A DNA stretch of 64,000 nt from the NCBI RefSeq assembly GCF_002554795.1, contig NZ_PDEQ01000008.1:1-64000 (forward strand). The letters run 5' to 3'. Shown here piece after piece: positions 8,634 through 17,384 of this stretch. Within the stretch, counting starts at the first letter, position 1. Each line of letters opens with the position of its first letter. The position numbers and the translations under genes are program-made. The DNA comes from Longibacter salinarum (GTDB lineage Bacteria; Bacteroidota; Rhodothermia; Rhodothermales; Salinibacteraceae). The notes below the pieces were generated by a model. It worked only from the letters and a program-made list of their open reading frames with translations, searched no databases and was not told where the DNA came from.

Positions 8634-8954
8634 TCACGATTCGTGCTTGAATGGATTGTTGAAAAGATCCTTCTGGCATGCGGCGCCGACCTCGATCACG
8701 CAGTCGGAGCGGGGACGCGCGATGCAGAGGAGAACGTACCCTGCTTCCCGGTGTCTGGGCTTCAGGGCCGTTCCATCGGATTGATCGACCGCGCCGTCGA
8801 GAAGCCGCGCCGCGCAGGTGATGCAGGCGCCGTGACGACAGCCGTACGGAAGACGAAGCCCGGCTTCTTCCAGTGCATCCAGCAGGGGCTCGTCGTCGGA
8901 TACTTCGACAACACGGCGACCCCGATTTCGGATGTCGATGCGGTAGGCTGCCAT
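8634..8954 (-). CDS. 2Fe-2S plant-type ferredoxin
   Basis: The 106-residue product has the [2Fe-2S] ferredoxin fold with the cluster ligands Cys39, Cys44, Cys47 ([18 protein letters not shown]) and Cys77 (YVLLCIARP). Its N-terminal strands ([19 protein letters not shown]) and the [10 protein letters not shown] helix are typical of electron-carrying or oxygenase-reductase ferredoxins. The ATG at 8954 is chosen because the family homology starts there. It begins 13 bp after the SBP56 gene ends and is followed by the DsbD_2 gene after 1 bp, so it is likely an electron carrier of this operon. Confidence 0.9.
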   Translation of the reverse strand: MAAYRIDIRNRGRRVVEVSDDEPLLDALEEAGLRLPYGCRHGACITCAARLLDGAVDQSDGTALKPRHREAGYVLLCIARPRSDCVIEVGAACQKDLFNNPFKHES

Positions 8955-8967
8955 CACAAACCGGCCT

Positions 8968-10350
8968 TTACACCCAGATGTCGGAGGTGCAGTCGCCACC
9001 CGGATAGCGCATTTCGTGTGCGCGGGCCGGACCAGCCGGTTCCTCGCCGAAGTCGACGTAGAAGTCCTCATTGATCGCCAGCCCGCCGCGGTCGGTATCG
9101 CAGTCGATCTGCAGCATGTACGACCCCTGATCCGCCATGTCGGGGTAAAACTGATTATCCCAGCTGCTGAGCAGTGAACTCGTCACGTACAGACGTTTGC
9201 CGTCCAGGCTGAGCTGCAGCATTTGCGGACCACCGACGAGCTCGTGGCCCTGCACCGTGACCGACTCGCCCAGCACGCCGCCGCACGTGACCTGCCCAGC
9301 CAGTCTCGGGGCGGACGGATCGCTGATGTCGTACTGGCGGATGTCGCCGTGCAGCCAGTTGGACAGATACAGGAAGCGGTCGTCCATCGAGATCACGATG
9401 TCGGTCGTGAGCGGCGGAACGGGAAACGGCCAACCGGACCGCTCGACCGCCTTCTGGTCGATCACCTTTTCGACCGATCGCGATCCGTTGGTCCCCTCCC
9501 AGTGCCAGATGTTGCTGCTCAGGGCCGCGCCGACGAAGCCGTGGGTGCTGTCGGGATCGTGGTGGAAGCGCACCTCCAGCGGGACGAGCCCGTCTTCCCC
9601 CAGGTCCACGCTATCGACGAGGCGACGCTCCTCCCAATCCCAGAAGTTGAGGCGCTGCCCGTACCGCCCCTCGGCCACGTCGTCGAGGTCAAAGCCGGGC
9701 AGATACGTCTTCGGCGCCGCAAACTCGCTGCTGACCATCACGTTGTGGCGTGGCTGATACCAAAAGTCGTAGTTGTAGGGCATGCCGTCGGCGTCGGCTT
9801 CCCAGCGGCCGGCCACGTCGAAGTTCTCGTCGAGCAGCAGAAAGCCCCCGGGCGCGTGGCCCTCGGCGTCGCCCAACATGGAGATCATGACGGTACCATC
9901 GGCAAGGCAGTGGACCGTGTGGGGCGCGCTCAGATTCGTCCGCTGCTTGATCTCACTGGGAGAAATGACCTTGTGCAGCGTCGGTGCACGCGCGTCCTCC
10001 GTGTCGATGACGTGTATGCGACCGGAGCGGAAACCGGGCACGATCAGAAAGCGGCGCGACTGACTCTCGTCGTCGTAGCAGGAGCTGCAGGCGTTCCAGC
10101 CGAAGTGATGTAGCTCGTCGCCCAGCGTGGGCATCGGCGTCCGGTGAATGACCTCAGCGTAGGTCGGCGAGTCGGGATCGACGTCTATTGTCGCCAGGTA
10201 GTCGGGGGCTTCCGTTTCGGTGCCCACGTAGAGGGCGACCGTGTAGAGCACGGTTTCGCGGTCGGCCTGCATGGCCGCTTCGGGTGAGGCGTAGCCGGGA
10301 CCACAGCAGACGTGTGCGTCGTCGGAATGGGAAGCATCGGCGTGCGTCAT
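8968..10350 (-). CDS. Methanethiol oxidase / selenium-binding protein SBP56
   Basis: The 460-residue product aligns along its whole length with the SBP56/SELENBP1 family. Conserved blocks include [13 protein letters not shown] at residue 15, [13 protein letters not shown], the Se/thiol-binding [10 protein letters not shown] (Cys88, Cys91), [32 protein letters not shown]-like text and the terminal [11 protein letters not shown]. Family members oxidise methanethiol to formaldehyde, sulfide and hydrogen peroxide (EC 1.8.3.4), the bacterial ones being copper-dependent. No signal peptide is visible, so it is probably cytoplasmic. A strong GAGGAGG ribosome-binding site precedes the ATG. It heads an operon with ferredoxin, DsbD_2, OsmC and methyltransferase genes; an upstream LuxR-type regulator may control it. 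Confidence 0.92.
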   Translation of the reverse strand: MTHADASHSDDAHVCCGPGYASPEAAMQADRETVLYTVALYVGTETEAPDYLATIDVDPDSPTYAEVIHRTPMPTLGDELHHFGWNACSSCYDDESQSRRFLIVPGFRSGRIHVIDTEDARAPTLHKVISPSEIKQRTNLSAPHTVHCLADGTVMISMLGDAEGHAPGGFLLLDENFDVAGRWEADADGMPYNYDFWYQPRHNVMVSSEFAAPKTYLPGFDLDDVAEGRYGQRLNFWDWEERRLVDSVDLGEDGLVPLEVRFHHDPDSTHGFVGAALSSNIWHWEGTNGSRSVEKVIDQKAVERSGWPFPVPPLTTDIVISMDDRFLYLSNWLHGDIRQYDISDPSAPRLAGQVTCGGVLGESVTVQGHELVGGPQMLQLSLDGKRLYVTSSLLSSWDNQFYPDMADQGSYMLQIDCDTDRGGLAINEDFYVDFGEEPAGPARAHEMRYPGGDCTSDIWV

Positions 10351-10355
10351 AACAA

Positions 10356-10362
10356 CCTCCTC
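10356..10362 (-). promoter_or_regulatory. Strong Shine-Dalgarno of the SBP56 gene
   Basis: On the minus strand GAGGAGG lies 5 bp before the ATG of the methanethiol oxidase gene. Most genes in this window lack a clear ribosome-binding site, so high translation of this gene is suggested. Confidence 0.7.
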
Positions 10363-10427
10363 GTCGGATCTCTGCGATGTCAGCGGACATGCTGATCACA
10401 GGGTACCCTACGCGGGGAGGCTTGTCA

Positions 10428-10443
10428 TGAGACGCAGGTCTCA
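10428..10443. promoter_or_regulatory. Palindromic operator-like site 1 (SBP56 promoter)
   Basis: TGAGACGCAGGTCTCA is a 6-4-6 inverted repeat about 78 bp upstream of the SBP56 start. It shares the consensus TGRGACGCANGTCYCA with a second site centred 53 bp away, close to five helical turns. A further TCTCAATTTTGAGA palindrome overlaps it at 10439-10452. The likely ligand is the neighbouring LuxR-type regulator, by inference. Confidence 0.55.
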
Positions 10444-10480
10444 ATTTTGAGATGGATATCGGGGAAAGCGGCCGCCGGCG

Positions 10481-10496
10481 TGGGACGCACGTCCCA
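10481..10496. promoter_or_regulatory. Palindromic operator-like site 2
   Basis: TGGGACGCACGTCCCA is a 7-2-7 inverted repeat 9 bp after the stop codon of the hydrolase-LuxR regulator and about 130 bp upstream of the SBP56 start. It matches site 1 at 13 of 16 positions. It could alternatively act as a weak hairpin terminator of the regulator gene, but no T-run follows on the minus strand. Confidence 0.55.
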
Positions 10497-10505
10497 AACG
10501 CGCCG

Positions 10506-11606
10506 TTACAAGATTCTATTTTGCCCGAATCCGACCTCGCGCGCCTGAACGATCGCCTCGGCGCGACGGCTGACGTTCAACTTGCGGAAGATGCTGTTGA
10601 CGTGATTGCGAACCGTCTTCGGGCTGATGAACAGTTCCTCCGCGATCTGGCCGTTGCTGATGCCCTGGGCCACGAGGTCGAGCACCTCGCGTTCGCGAGG
10701 CGTGAGCTCGCAGAAGCCGGCCGCCTGGTGATCTAGCAACTCGTCTTCGGAAAGGAAGCCGTGGAGCTCCGACGTGAACCGATCCCAGGCCGGCTCGCCA
10801 GGCAGGAGGATGTGGTTTTCACCATTCAGCGGGACGAAGCGGGCCTCCGGAATGAGGGAAGCGAGACGACATCCCATCTGGAAGGGAATCATGGCATCGT
10901 GCTTCACATGGAAGACGAGCGTGGGTGCCTCCACCCGCGGCGCCGCGTCGCGGATGTCGATCACGTGGAAGGCGCGCCACAGACGGGCCGCCATCTCGGG
11001 CGATGTGCTCTCGCGCTGCAGATCGGCCAGCCAATGCTGCTGCTCCTTGGAGCCCTCAGGCACGAGCAGGTCCACGAAGACCTTCCGGAAGGCGGCGTTG
11101 CGCCGCCCCCACCCGACTTTGATCATCTGCGTCAGCGCTTCGGCTTTGGCGCGCTCGAAGATCCGTTGTCCTTCGACCAGCGCCCCATGCGTGTAGGTGT
11201 CATACAGCACAAGCTGCCGCACTCGCTCCGGGTGACGCGCCGCATATTCGACCGCGATGCTTCCGCCCTGACAGAGGCCCAGCATAGAGAATTGGTCGAG
11301 CCCCAGATCGTCGACCACCGTCTCCAGGTCCTGCACCCAGGCGTCGAGCGACAGGTCCTCCACTTCACGGTCCGAAAGGCCGCAGCCGCGCAGGTCGTAT
11401 CGCACGAGCATGTGATCACGCGAGAGCTCGTCGAACCAGGGCGGCCAAATGGGCCCCTCCCAGTCGAGTTCGAGGTGCGTCACCCAGTTGGCCACCCGTA
11501 CCAGGGGCGGGCCCGTCCCCGACGTCGCGTACGCAATCCGGGTCCCGTCAAACGACGTGCAGAAGCGGATCTGCTGGGTCATGGCAAGGACCGTCTCCGG
11601 AATCAT
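10506..11606 (-). CDS. Alpha/beta-hydrolase fused to a LuxR-type HTH regulator
   Basis: The 366-residue product has an alpha/beta-hydrolase fold (residues about 12-290) and a C-terminal LuxR/GerE helix-turn-helix (about 300-360: [20 protein letters not shown], then [16 protein letters not shown]). The nucleophile elbow reads G-L-C112-Q-G-G, so Cys replaces the usual Ser; DLRG, a late Asp in FHVKHD and His in GENHILL complete the triad region. Such fusions are thought to use the hydrolase fold as a ligand sensor. It lies 155 bp upstream of the SBP56 operon on the same strand, with two palindromes between, so it is the obvious candidate regulator. An internal Met at 11582 is an alternative start. 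Confidence 0.88.
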   Translation of the reverse strand: MIPETVLAMTQQIRFCTSFDGTRIAYATSGTGPPLVRVANWVTHLELDWEGPIWPPWFDELSRDHMLVRYDLRGCGLSDREVEDLSLDAWVQDLETVVDDLGLDQFSMLGLCQGGSIAVEYAARHPERVRQLVLYDTYTHGALVEGQRIFERAKAEALTQMIKVGWGRRNAAFRKVFVDLLVPEGSKEQQHWLADLQRESTSPEMAARLWRAFHVIDIRDAAPRVEAPTLVFHVKHDAMIPFQMGCRLASLIPEARFVPLNGENHILLPGEPAWDRFTSELHGFLSEDELLDHQAAGFCELTPREREVLDLVAQGISNGQIAEELFISPKTVRNHVNSIFRKLNVSRRAEAIVQAREVGFGQNRIL

Positions 11607-12054
11607 CTAACAACTTCACATGGTGTTAATATTTAAAATGATCGCAATGAGGCTAGGATCCGACGTGAAGATGGGGCGCTTGGGTTCGACTCGGAAAACA
11701 GGTTAAGCTCTTCGGTCCGAGGCCAAGCTAGGAGGCTGGCTGTTTTCGGTTCGTCCAGGCCTTCTCCCTCTTGTCAAGGGCAACCCGTGTCAGGTCACTG
11801 AACCGACATCACACCGGGAATCAATTCTTTGCCTGTTAGGCGACGGCTCAACCCTGGACGAACGCGGCAATAAACGCACGAAGATGCCCCACTGGATGCC
11901 GCGTGCTACCCAGCGAAAGATAGATATCATTTACACGAGTATCTTTGTATATTTAACACAGTTGCCAAACGCGCCATCGACCGCACACTGCCTCGCTGCT
12001 CGATTTCACCGATCGGCTGGCGGGATCCTCCTTCGAATAAAACACGATCGTCTT
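11607..12054. other. Intergenic region between divergent genes
   Basis: About 450 bp separate the hydrolase-LuxR regulator (minus) from a lipoprotein gene (+). An AT-rich stretch next to 11607-11640 (GTTAATATTTAAAAT) probably contains the regulator promoter. An imperfect inverted repeat (CGGAAAACAG near 11693, CTGTTTTCGG near 11739) is visible. The lipoprotein frame is open back to 11884, but that part looks unlike a signal peptide. Confidence 0.35.
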
Positions 12055-12825
12055 GTGGTTAGAGCGACCGCAATCTACACCGCCTGCCTTTTTCTACTGC
12101 TCGTCTCCGGATGTGGCCCGCCGCCATCGGTACTCGAGGAGAGACGGTCGCTGTCGTCGGAGGACGTTCGCGTGGTAGACGCAAAATCTGACCACGAACC
12201 CGCAGAACAGTACATCGCCCTTCACTTCTTGGCGGATCAGGCTGCGACCGACTCATCACAGTACGTCGGAAGCATACGCGTGTCGGAGAAGGCAGACCTC
12301 GCTCCGATGGACGTTGTCTGGCATGCCCTCCGTGGGAAAGCCATGCAACTGGGAGGTAACGCCTTCAAAGTGACCCACTCCATCGGTCCGCCGGACTCGA
12401 ATGTGGTTATCGTTGAACTAGACGTGTTCGAGGTCTCGGACTCCGTACTGGAGGAGAATGAGAATCATTTCTCGCACAATAAGATCTATGTGTTCGGTCG
12501 CCTATTCCATGACGAGGACTCGGCCGACTTCAAACTAAACGACCAACCCGTTTCTATAGCACCTCTGCGATACGTTACCCGTCAAAATGAGGTGGGGGGC
12601 GAGACAACGATTGGGAAGGGGGGATTCTTTGGAATGAAAGTCACGGTGAAAGGGAAAAAGGGACGTCCACCCTCCTACTGGTCACTGAGCGGATTTGGCA
12701 TGCAGCCGACGGGCGGTCCCGGCGGCGGAATGGGCGTAGCCGCCACGACAGGACGGGTCCATCCGGTCGATCCGAACTTCGGACGCTTCCTGGTTCGAAC
12801 GCTGACGGAGCAAGATCGCCCCTGA
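12055..12825 (+). CDS. Lipoprotein of unknown function
   Basis: Starting at GTG 12055 the product is 256 residues, with a short basic N-terminus, a hydrophobic segment and the lipobox LLVSGCGPPP (Cys about residue 18). The mature part has a mixed alpha/beta region (residues 40-140) and ends in a Gly/Pro-rich segment (SGFGMQPTGGPGGGMGV). The ATG at 11884 is an alternative start but would bury the signal peptide. No family is recognised; it is likely anchored in the outer or inner membrane. Confidence 0.6.
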   Translation: MVRATAIYTACLFLLLVSGCGPPPSVLEERRSLSSEDVRVVDAKSDHEPAEQYIALHFLADQAATDSSQYVGSIRVSEKADLAPMDVVWHALRGKAMQLGGNAFKVTHSIGPPDSNVVIVELDVFEVSDSVLEENENHFSHNKIYVFGRLFHDEDSADFKLNDQPVSIAPLRYVTRQNEVGGETTIGKGGFFGMKVTVKGKKGRPPSYWSLSGFGMQPTGGPGGGMGVAATTGRVHPVDPNFGRFLVRTLTEQDRP

Positions 12826-13215
12826 CGCGGCACTCCGCGTGTCGGCGCTGAAACATCGAACGTTCGTGACCCTCCACAACACGGAACGGTTTCATAACGC
12901 CGTCATCCCCGCTGCCAGAACACCTCTGTTGAGTCGAACATCAATTCGTCCAAGCCACAGCTCGAGAATACACCTCGAGCAGGAGCGGTGATTGCCTATC
13001 GATGCGCTGCAAACACTCACAGCGCCTGCAGTTTATTCAACACCGGGTGTGATGGGGTAGAAAATGGTATCATTCGGCTCCAACGGCGATCTCGAGCGGG
13101 AATGAAACCGGAAATCGGCCCCCATTTCCCCCGTTTGCCCGTCCCCGCGCAGGCACGCTGAATCGGTCGCAGATCGACCGAGCGTCTTCCCATCCCCGAA
13201 TTCCCCATTCCCAGA
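12826..13215. other. Intergenic region, no gene recognised
   Basis: The 390 bp before the DUF6544-like gene contain no supported gene. The last part (about 13120-13215) has C-rich runs such as CCCATTTCCCCC and CCCCATTCCC reminiscent of the degenerate simple repeats seen in other gaps of this window. Confidence 0.35.
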
Positions 13216-14073
13216 ATGTGGTTGAAAATCCTTGTCGTCATCCTGATCGCGCTCATAGCCATCTATGCGGCGGCGTTTCTGTATGGCGCCTCCCGGTGGC
13301 AGACGAAGACGCAGGAACTACGCGACCGGCTGGAATTCGCGCGCTCTCCCCTCCAGCAGCGGACGGTCGATTTTCGCGAACTCGACGACCTTCCCGCCCC
13401 GGTGCAGCGCTACTTCCGGACGGTGCTCGAGGACGGTCAGCCGATCGTGACGAGCGTCCACGTCCAGCACGACGGTACGTTTAACACAAGCGAGACCGAC
13501 GAGCATTGGTCAGCTTTCACCTCGGAGCAGTGGGTCGTGACAGATCGCCCCGGTTTTGTCTGGAACGGTCGCGTGGCCATGGCGCCGGGGCTGCCGGTGC
13601 GCGTGCACGACGCGTACGTTTCGGGGCAGGGCATCCTACACGTTTCCCTGCTGGGCGCCGTGTCCGTGGCAGACCTCCGGGGCAAGGGCGAGCTGGCCCG
13701 AGGCGAGTTGATGCGCTATTTCGCAGAGGCCACCTGGTACCCGACAGCCCTCCTGCCGAGCCAGGGCGTGACGTGGGAGGCTGTGGACGACCACTCGGCG
13801 TACGGCACATTGACCGACGGCGACAACACCATCACGCTGCTCTTCTCTTTTAACGACGAGGGCCTGATCGACACCGTTCGTGCGGAGGCACGCGGCCGAA
13901 CGGTAGAAGGTGAAGTCGTGCCGACGCCGTGGCGCGGACGCTTCTGGAACTACGAGGAACGGGACGGCATGCTGGTGCCCGCCGACGGCGAAGTGGCGTG
14001 GCTTCTCCCAGATGGCGAACGGCCGTACTGGCGAGGCCACATCACCGACTTGGGATATGAATTTGCAGATTGA
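13216..14073 (+). CDS. Membrane-anchored protein, DUF6544/DUF6920-like
   Basis: The 285-residue product begins with one hydrophobic helix (residues 3-24) and then a soluble beta-rich domain. LPAPVQRYFRTVLEDGQP, the HDGTF strand, WNGRVAMAPGLPVRVHDAY and a MRYFAEATWYPTALLPS segment match the pattern of a conserved bacterial family I believe is DUF6544 (also DUF6920); the family name is from memory and less certain than the similarity. The function is unknown. The domain probably faces the periplasm. The ATG start directly precedes the helix. Confidence 0.6.
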   Translation: MWLKILVVILIALIAIYAAAFLYGASRWQTKTQELRDRLEFARSPLQQRTVDFRELDDLPAPVQRYFRTVLEDGQPIVTSVHVQHDGTFNTSETDEHWSAFTSEQWVVTDRPGFVWNGRVAMAPGLPVRVHDAYVSGQGILHVSLLGAVSVADLRGKGELARGELMRYFAEATWYPTALLPSQGVTWEAVDDHSAYGTLTDGDNTITLLFSFNDEGLIDTVRAEARGRTVEGEVVPTPWRGRFWNYEERDGMLVPADGEVAWLLPDGERPYWRGHITDLGYEFAD

Positions 14074-14182
14074 AGCCACTCTCCGAGGGGTCAGATTCAC
14101 CATAGATGGCGACTACATGCATCGGGCAATCAATCTCGTAATTCTCTGATTCTGTCCGGTAGATTAATTTCTTTTCGCATCT

Positions 14183-14211
14183 CTTATTACTGCCCCCTAA
14201 TCAGTAATAAG
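14183..14211. promoter_or_regulatory. Inverted repeat upstream of the fibre gene
   Basis: CTTATTACTG and CAGTAATAAG form a perfect 10-bp inverted repeat with a 9-nt CCCCCTAAT loop, ending 11 bp before the ATG at 14223. It could be an operator or a hairpin in the 5' leader that masks the start. Confidence 0.5.
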
Positions 14212-14222
14212 TATTCGATTTA

Positions 14223-16439
14223 ATGCCGATTGATATCCGTCGTCTGTTCGTTGTCTGCCTTCTCCTTGCCGTCGCCGGCACGCTTCCGCGAAGCGCGCAG
14301 GCTCAAAAGACGCCCTTTACCTACCAGGGCTATCTGGAAGATGGCGGAGCACCTGCATCCGGCATTTTTGATTTTCGATTCCGGCTGTATGACGCCGAAA
14401 CGAATGGCTCCCAGCTCGGCACCACGATCCAGTTCGATGACGTGCAGGTGAACGACGGTGTCTTTGCCGTCGAGCTCGACTTCGGGAAGGCATTCTTCAG
14501 CAGCAACCCGTCCTACCTGGAGGTAGCCGTGCGCGACGGTGCATCCACCGACTCGTACACGTCCCTCAGCCCAAGGGAAGCCATGCGCCCGACGCCCGCG
14601 TCGATCCTGGCACAGCGGGCGATGTCTCTACCAAACGTCAGCGTGGACGGGAACGGAAAAGTGGGTGTGGGGACAACAAGCCCAACGAGCCCGCTGACCG
14701 TGAATGGCGCCATCGAGTCTACCTCCGGCGGCATCATCTTTCCGGATGGCACGACGCAAACCTCCGCCAGCACATCGCAGGGCAACGTCTGGATGCTCGG
14801 CGGAAACAGCGGGACCGATCCCTCGACCGGGGATGTCCTCGGGACGACGGACGATTCGCCGCTGGAACTACACGTCAACGGCACACGGGGACTGCGTATC
14901 GAGCCAGCTACCGATAGTGACGGTTACATCACACCGAACGTGATTGCCGGTCATCCTGCGAACAGTGTGGCCAGTGGCGTTGACGGAGCAACAATCGCAG
15001 GCGGTGGTTCCGTCAATCCAGAGAACAATTGGAACTGGCAGAATGAGGTGACAGCCGATCATGGCACAATCGGCGGAGGTCAGGCCAACGTCGCGAGTGG
15101 CCGCACATCCACAATTTCGGGCGGCTACAGTAATGACGCCAGTGGTTCTCACGCCACCATCGCTGGAGGTCGGTCTAATACATCTGGCGAGTCGTATGCC
15201 ACGGTCGGAGGTGGTTGGAACAACACCGCTACTGGTACCACCTCTACGATTAGCGGCGGTGGAGGAAACGAAGCCAGTGCCGAGGATGCGACGGTCAGTG
15301 GAGGAGAAGGCAACACCGCCAGCGACTCGTACGCCACGGTCGCTGGAGGACGGGACAACACTGCTAGCGGATTCGCTTCCTCGGTCGGAGGTGGATCCGA
15401 CAATATCGCCACTGGAACGTACGCCATCGTCGCAGGCGGTTATTCAAATGAGGCACGGGCAAGAAACAGCTTTGCGGCGGGCGAGGGTGCTACGGTAGAA
15501 GACGCGCATGAAGGCACATTTGTGTGGTCGGACAACTCCCAAACCACTTTCAATCGATTCGTTTCTACGGCCCCATACCAGTTTCTCATTCGGGCGGCGG
15601 GCGGCGTCGGCATCGGGACAAACGCACCACTGAGTCAACTCCACGTCGAAGAGAGCATCACCGGCTCCGCTACGCTGGCCAACCACGTCGCGACGATCGA
15701 AAACACGAGCGCAAGCACAACGGACGGACCAGACGTGCTCGCTCTGAAAACGAGCATGACGTCGCCAGACGGGTCAGCAAACTTCGTCACCTTCTACGAC
15801 GGCAACGATTCAGCTGTAGGCTCGATCGAAGGAAATGGTAGTGGCGGTGTCGTCTACACGTCGGGCGGTGCTGACTTCGCAGAGATGCTTCCGCATGCTC
15901 GCGCCGGGGAGAGTCTTTCGCCCGGTGACGTCGTCGGCATGATTGGCGGTGAGATCACGCAGAACACAGATGGTGCCGACCGACTCATGGTCATTACCGA
16001 CCGCCCGGCCGTTCTCGGCAATATCCACGCGGACAATGGATCACCGGTAGCGTTCGTCGGACAGGTGCCCGTTACGGTCGAGGGCACCGTCAACGTAGGC
16101 GATCTGCTCGTCGCGAGCGGAAAGAATGACGGCACGGCCCGCGCCGTGGCACCGGACGCGTGGAGCCCCGACACCGACGGCCCGATCGCGGGACGCGCGT
16201 GGACGGCCAAACAGGGTAGCGGACGCGGCACCGTGACCGCGGAGGTCGGCCTCAGCGACACCGACGCCCTCGTCCAGCAGATTCAGAAGCAGCGCGAGGC
16301 GATGAACGTCCAGCAGGCAGAGATCGACGCGCTACGCGAGCAGGTCCAGCAGTTGCAGTCCGTGCACGAGCGCCTGCGGCGTCTGGAAGCCGCGATGGAT
16401 CGTTCGGAAGGAACGTCGCCCTCTCCTGCACGGCGGTAA
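14223..16439 (+). CDS. YadA-head-like fibre protein with coiled-coil C-terminus
   Basis: The 738-residue product has a signal peptide ending near AQAQ (residue 28), an N-terminal beta domain (FTYQGYLEDGGAPASGIFDF), then nine 15-residue repeats (residues about 281-415, pattern ATVxGGxxNxASGxx) typical of YadA/Hep_Hag left-handed beta-roll heads. Next come FVWSDNS and GVGIGTNAPLSQLHV blocks common in trimeric fibre proteins, a domain beginning ADFAEMLP (about 555-680), and a coiled coil (QKQREAMNVQQAEIDALREQ, about 680-735). It has no T9SS sorting domain and no outer-membrane beta-barrel anchor, so its attachment is unclear. A T9SS protein gene follows 53 bp downstream, suggesting an operon of surface proteins. 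Confidence 0.8.
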   Translation: MPIDIRRLFVVCLLLAVAGTLPRSAQAQKTPFTYQGYLEDGGAPASGIFDFRFRLYDAETNGSQLGTTIQFDDVQVNDGVFAVELDFGKAFFSSNPSYLEVAVRDGASTDSYTSLSPREAMRPTPASILAQRAMSLPNVSVDGNGKVGVGTTSPTSPLTVNGAIESTSGGIIFPDGTTQTSASTSQGNVWMLGGNSGTDPSTGDVLGTTDDSPLELHVNGTRGLRIEPATDSDGYITPNVIAGHPANSVASGVDGATIAGGGSVNPENNWNWQNEVTADHGTIGGGQANVASGRTSTISGGYSNDASGSHATIAGGRSNTSGESYATVGGGWNNTATGTTSTISGGGGNEASAEDATVSGGEGNTASDSYATVAGGRDNTASGFASSVGGGSDNIATGTYAIVAGGYSNEARARNSFAAGEGATVEDAHEGTFVWSDNSQTTFNRFVSTAPYQFLIRAAGGVGIGTNAPLSQLHVEESITGSATLANHVATIENTSASTTDGPDVLALKTSMTSPDGSANFVTFYDGNDSAVGSIEGNGSGGVVYTSGGADFAEMLPHARAGESLSPGDVVGMIGGEITQNTDGADRLMVITDRPAVLGNIHADNGSPVAFVGQVPVTVEGTVNVGDLLVASGKNDGTARAVAPDAWSPDTDGPIAGRAWTAKQGSGRGTVTAEVGLSDTDALVQQIQKQREAMNVQQAEIDALREQVQQLQSVHERLRRLEAAMDRSEGTSPSPARR
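15063..15467 (+). repeat. Nine tandem 45-bp repeats encoding beta-roll turns
   Basis: Within the fibre gene, nine consecutive 45-bp units encode 15-residue segments such as ATVSGGEGNTASDSY. The protein repeat is well kept while the DNA units have diverged, pointing to old duplication and selection on the protein. Confidence 0.75.
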
Positions 16440-16492
16440 CGCGCTGTCTGGCTGATCTCTCCGTTCCTTCCCGCTCGATCCCGGCTTACGCG

Positions 16493-17305
16493 ATGCGCTA
16501 TTCACGTTTGCGATTCATTCTCTCGCTTCTTTTTCTCACCCTCGGCACGACGCTCGCCGCCCGTCCGGCCTCGGCTCAACTCGCGCTACGCGCCTCGCAC
16601 GTAGGGAGCGGGCACGGTGCCATGACCGGCTCTAACTACTCGCTCCGCGGAAGTGCCGGACAGCCCGCAACGGGCATCGTCGGCTCCGACCCGTATGTCG
16701 GACAGGGTTTTTGGTACGCCGTCCGCAATGAAAACGTGCGTCTCCCCGTCGAACTCGCCGCCTTCACCGCCCGTCCGGATGGCGAGGCCGTGCACCTCGT
16801 CTGGCAGACCGTGAGCGAGACCGGTAACGACGGATTCTACGTTCAGCGTCAAACAGAAAGCGGCACCTTCTCGGATGTGGACTTCGTCGCCGGCGCGGGG
16901 ACGACCACGGAGCCGAACACCTACCGGTTCACCGACCGCGACCTACCCTACGAGACAGAGACCGTCACGTACCGCCTACGGCAGGTCGACATCGATGGAA
17001 GCGAGACGTTTTCGGAGACGCTCGTCACGGAGCGAAACGCGGTAGACCAACTCACGCTTCTCGGCACCTATCCCAATCCAGCCCGGACGAGCGCAACCGC
17101 GCGCCTGGCCGTCCCCGAAGGCGTGGATGATGCACAGCTCGTCATATACGACCTCCTCGGTCGCAAGGTGCGCGATCTGCCCGTGAGCGGTTCGGGCCGC
17201 CACACGCTAACGCTGCAAACCCACGGCCTCGCGGCCGGCATGTACTTCCTCCGTCTCACTGGCGGCGGACAGGTCCGGACACAGAAGCTAACCGTCGTAC
17301 GATGA
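16493..17305 (+). CDS. T9SS type A sorting domain protein
   Basis: The 270-residue product has a signal peptide (cleavage after RPASAQ, residue about 29), a short SHVGSGHGAMTGSNYSLRGS region seen in small surface proteins, the LPVELAAFTA...WQTVSETGNDGFYVQR module (about 80-185), and a C-terminal T9SS type A domain (about 192-270: YPNPARTS, YDLLGRKV, GLAAGMYFLRL, ending TVVR). It is therefore exported by Sec and then across the outer membrane by the type IX system, with the C-terminal domain cleaved. It follows the fibre gene by 53 bp. Confidence 0.88.
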   Translation: MRYSRLRFILSLLFLTLGTTLAARPASAQLALRASHVGSGHGAMTGSNYSLRGSAGQPATGIVGSDPYVGQGFWYAVRNENVRLPVELAAFTARPDGEAVHLVWQTVSETGNDGFYVQRQTESGTFSDVDFVAGAGTTTEPNTYRFTDRDLPYETETVTYRLRQVDIDGSETFSETLVTERNAVDQLTLLGTYPNPARTSATARLAVPEGVDDAQLVIYDLLGRKVRDLPVSGSGRHTLTLQTHGLAAGMYFLRLTGGGQVRTQKLTVVR

Positions 17306-17384
17306 CGCGCATTTGGTGTTATCGCGTTGGAGCGTTCACAGCTGGTTCGTCTCGGTTGTCTCGACATGCTGAGAGCGATGCGGA

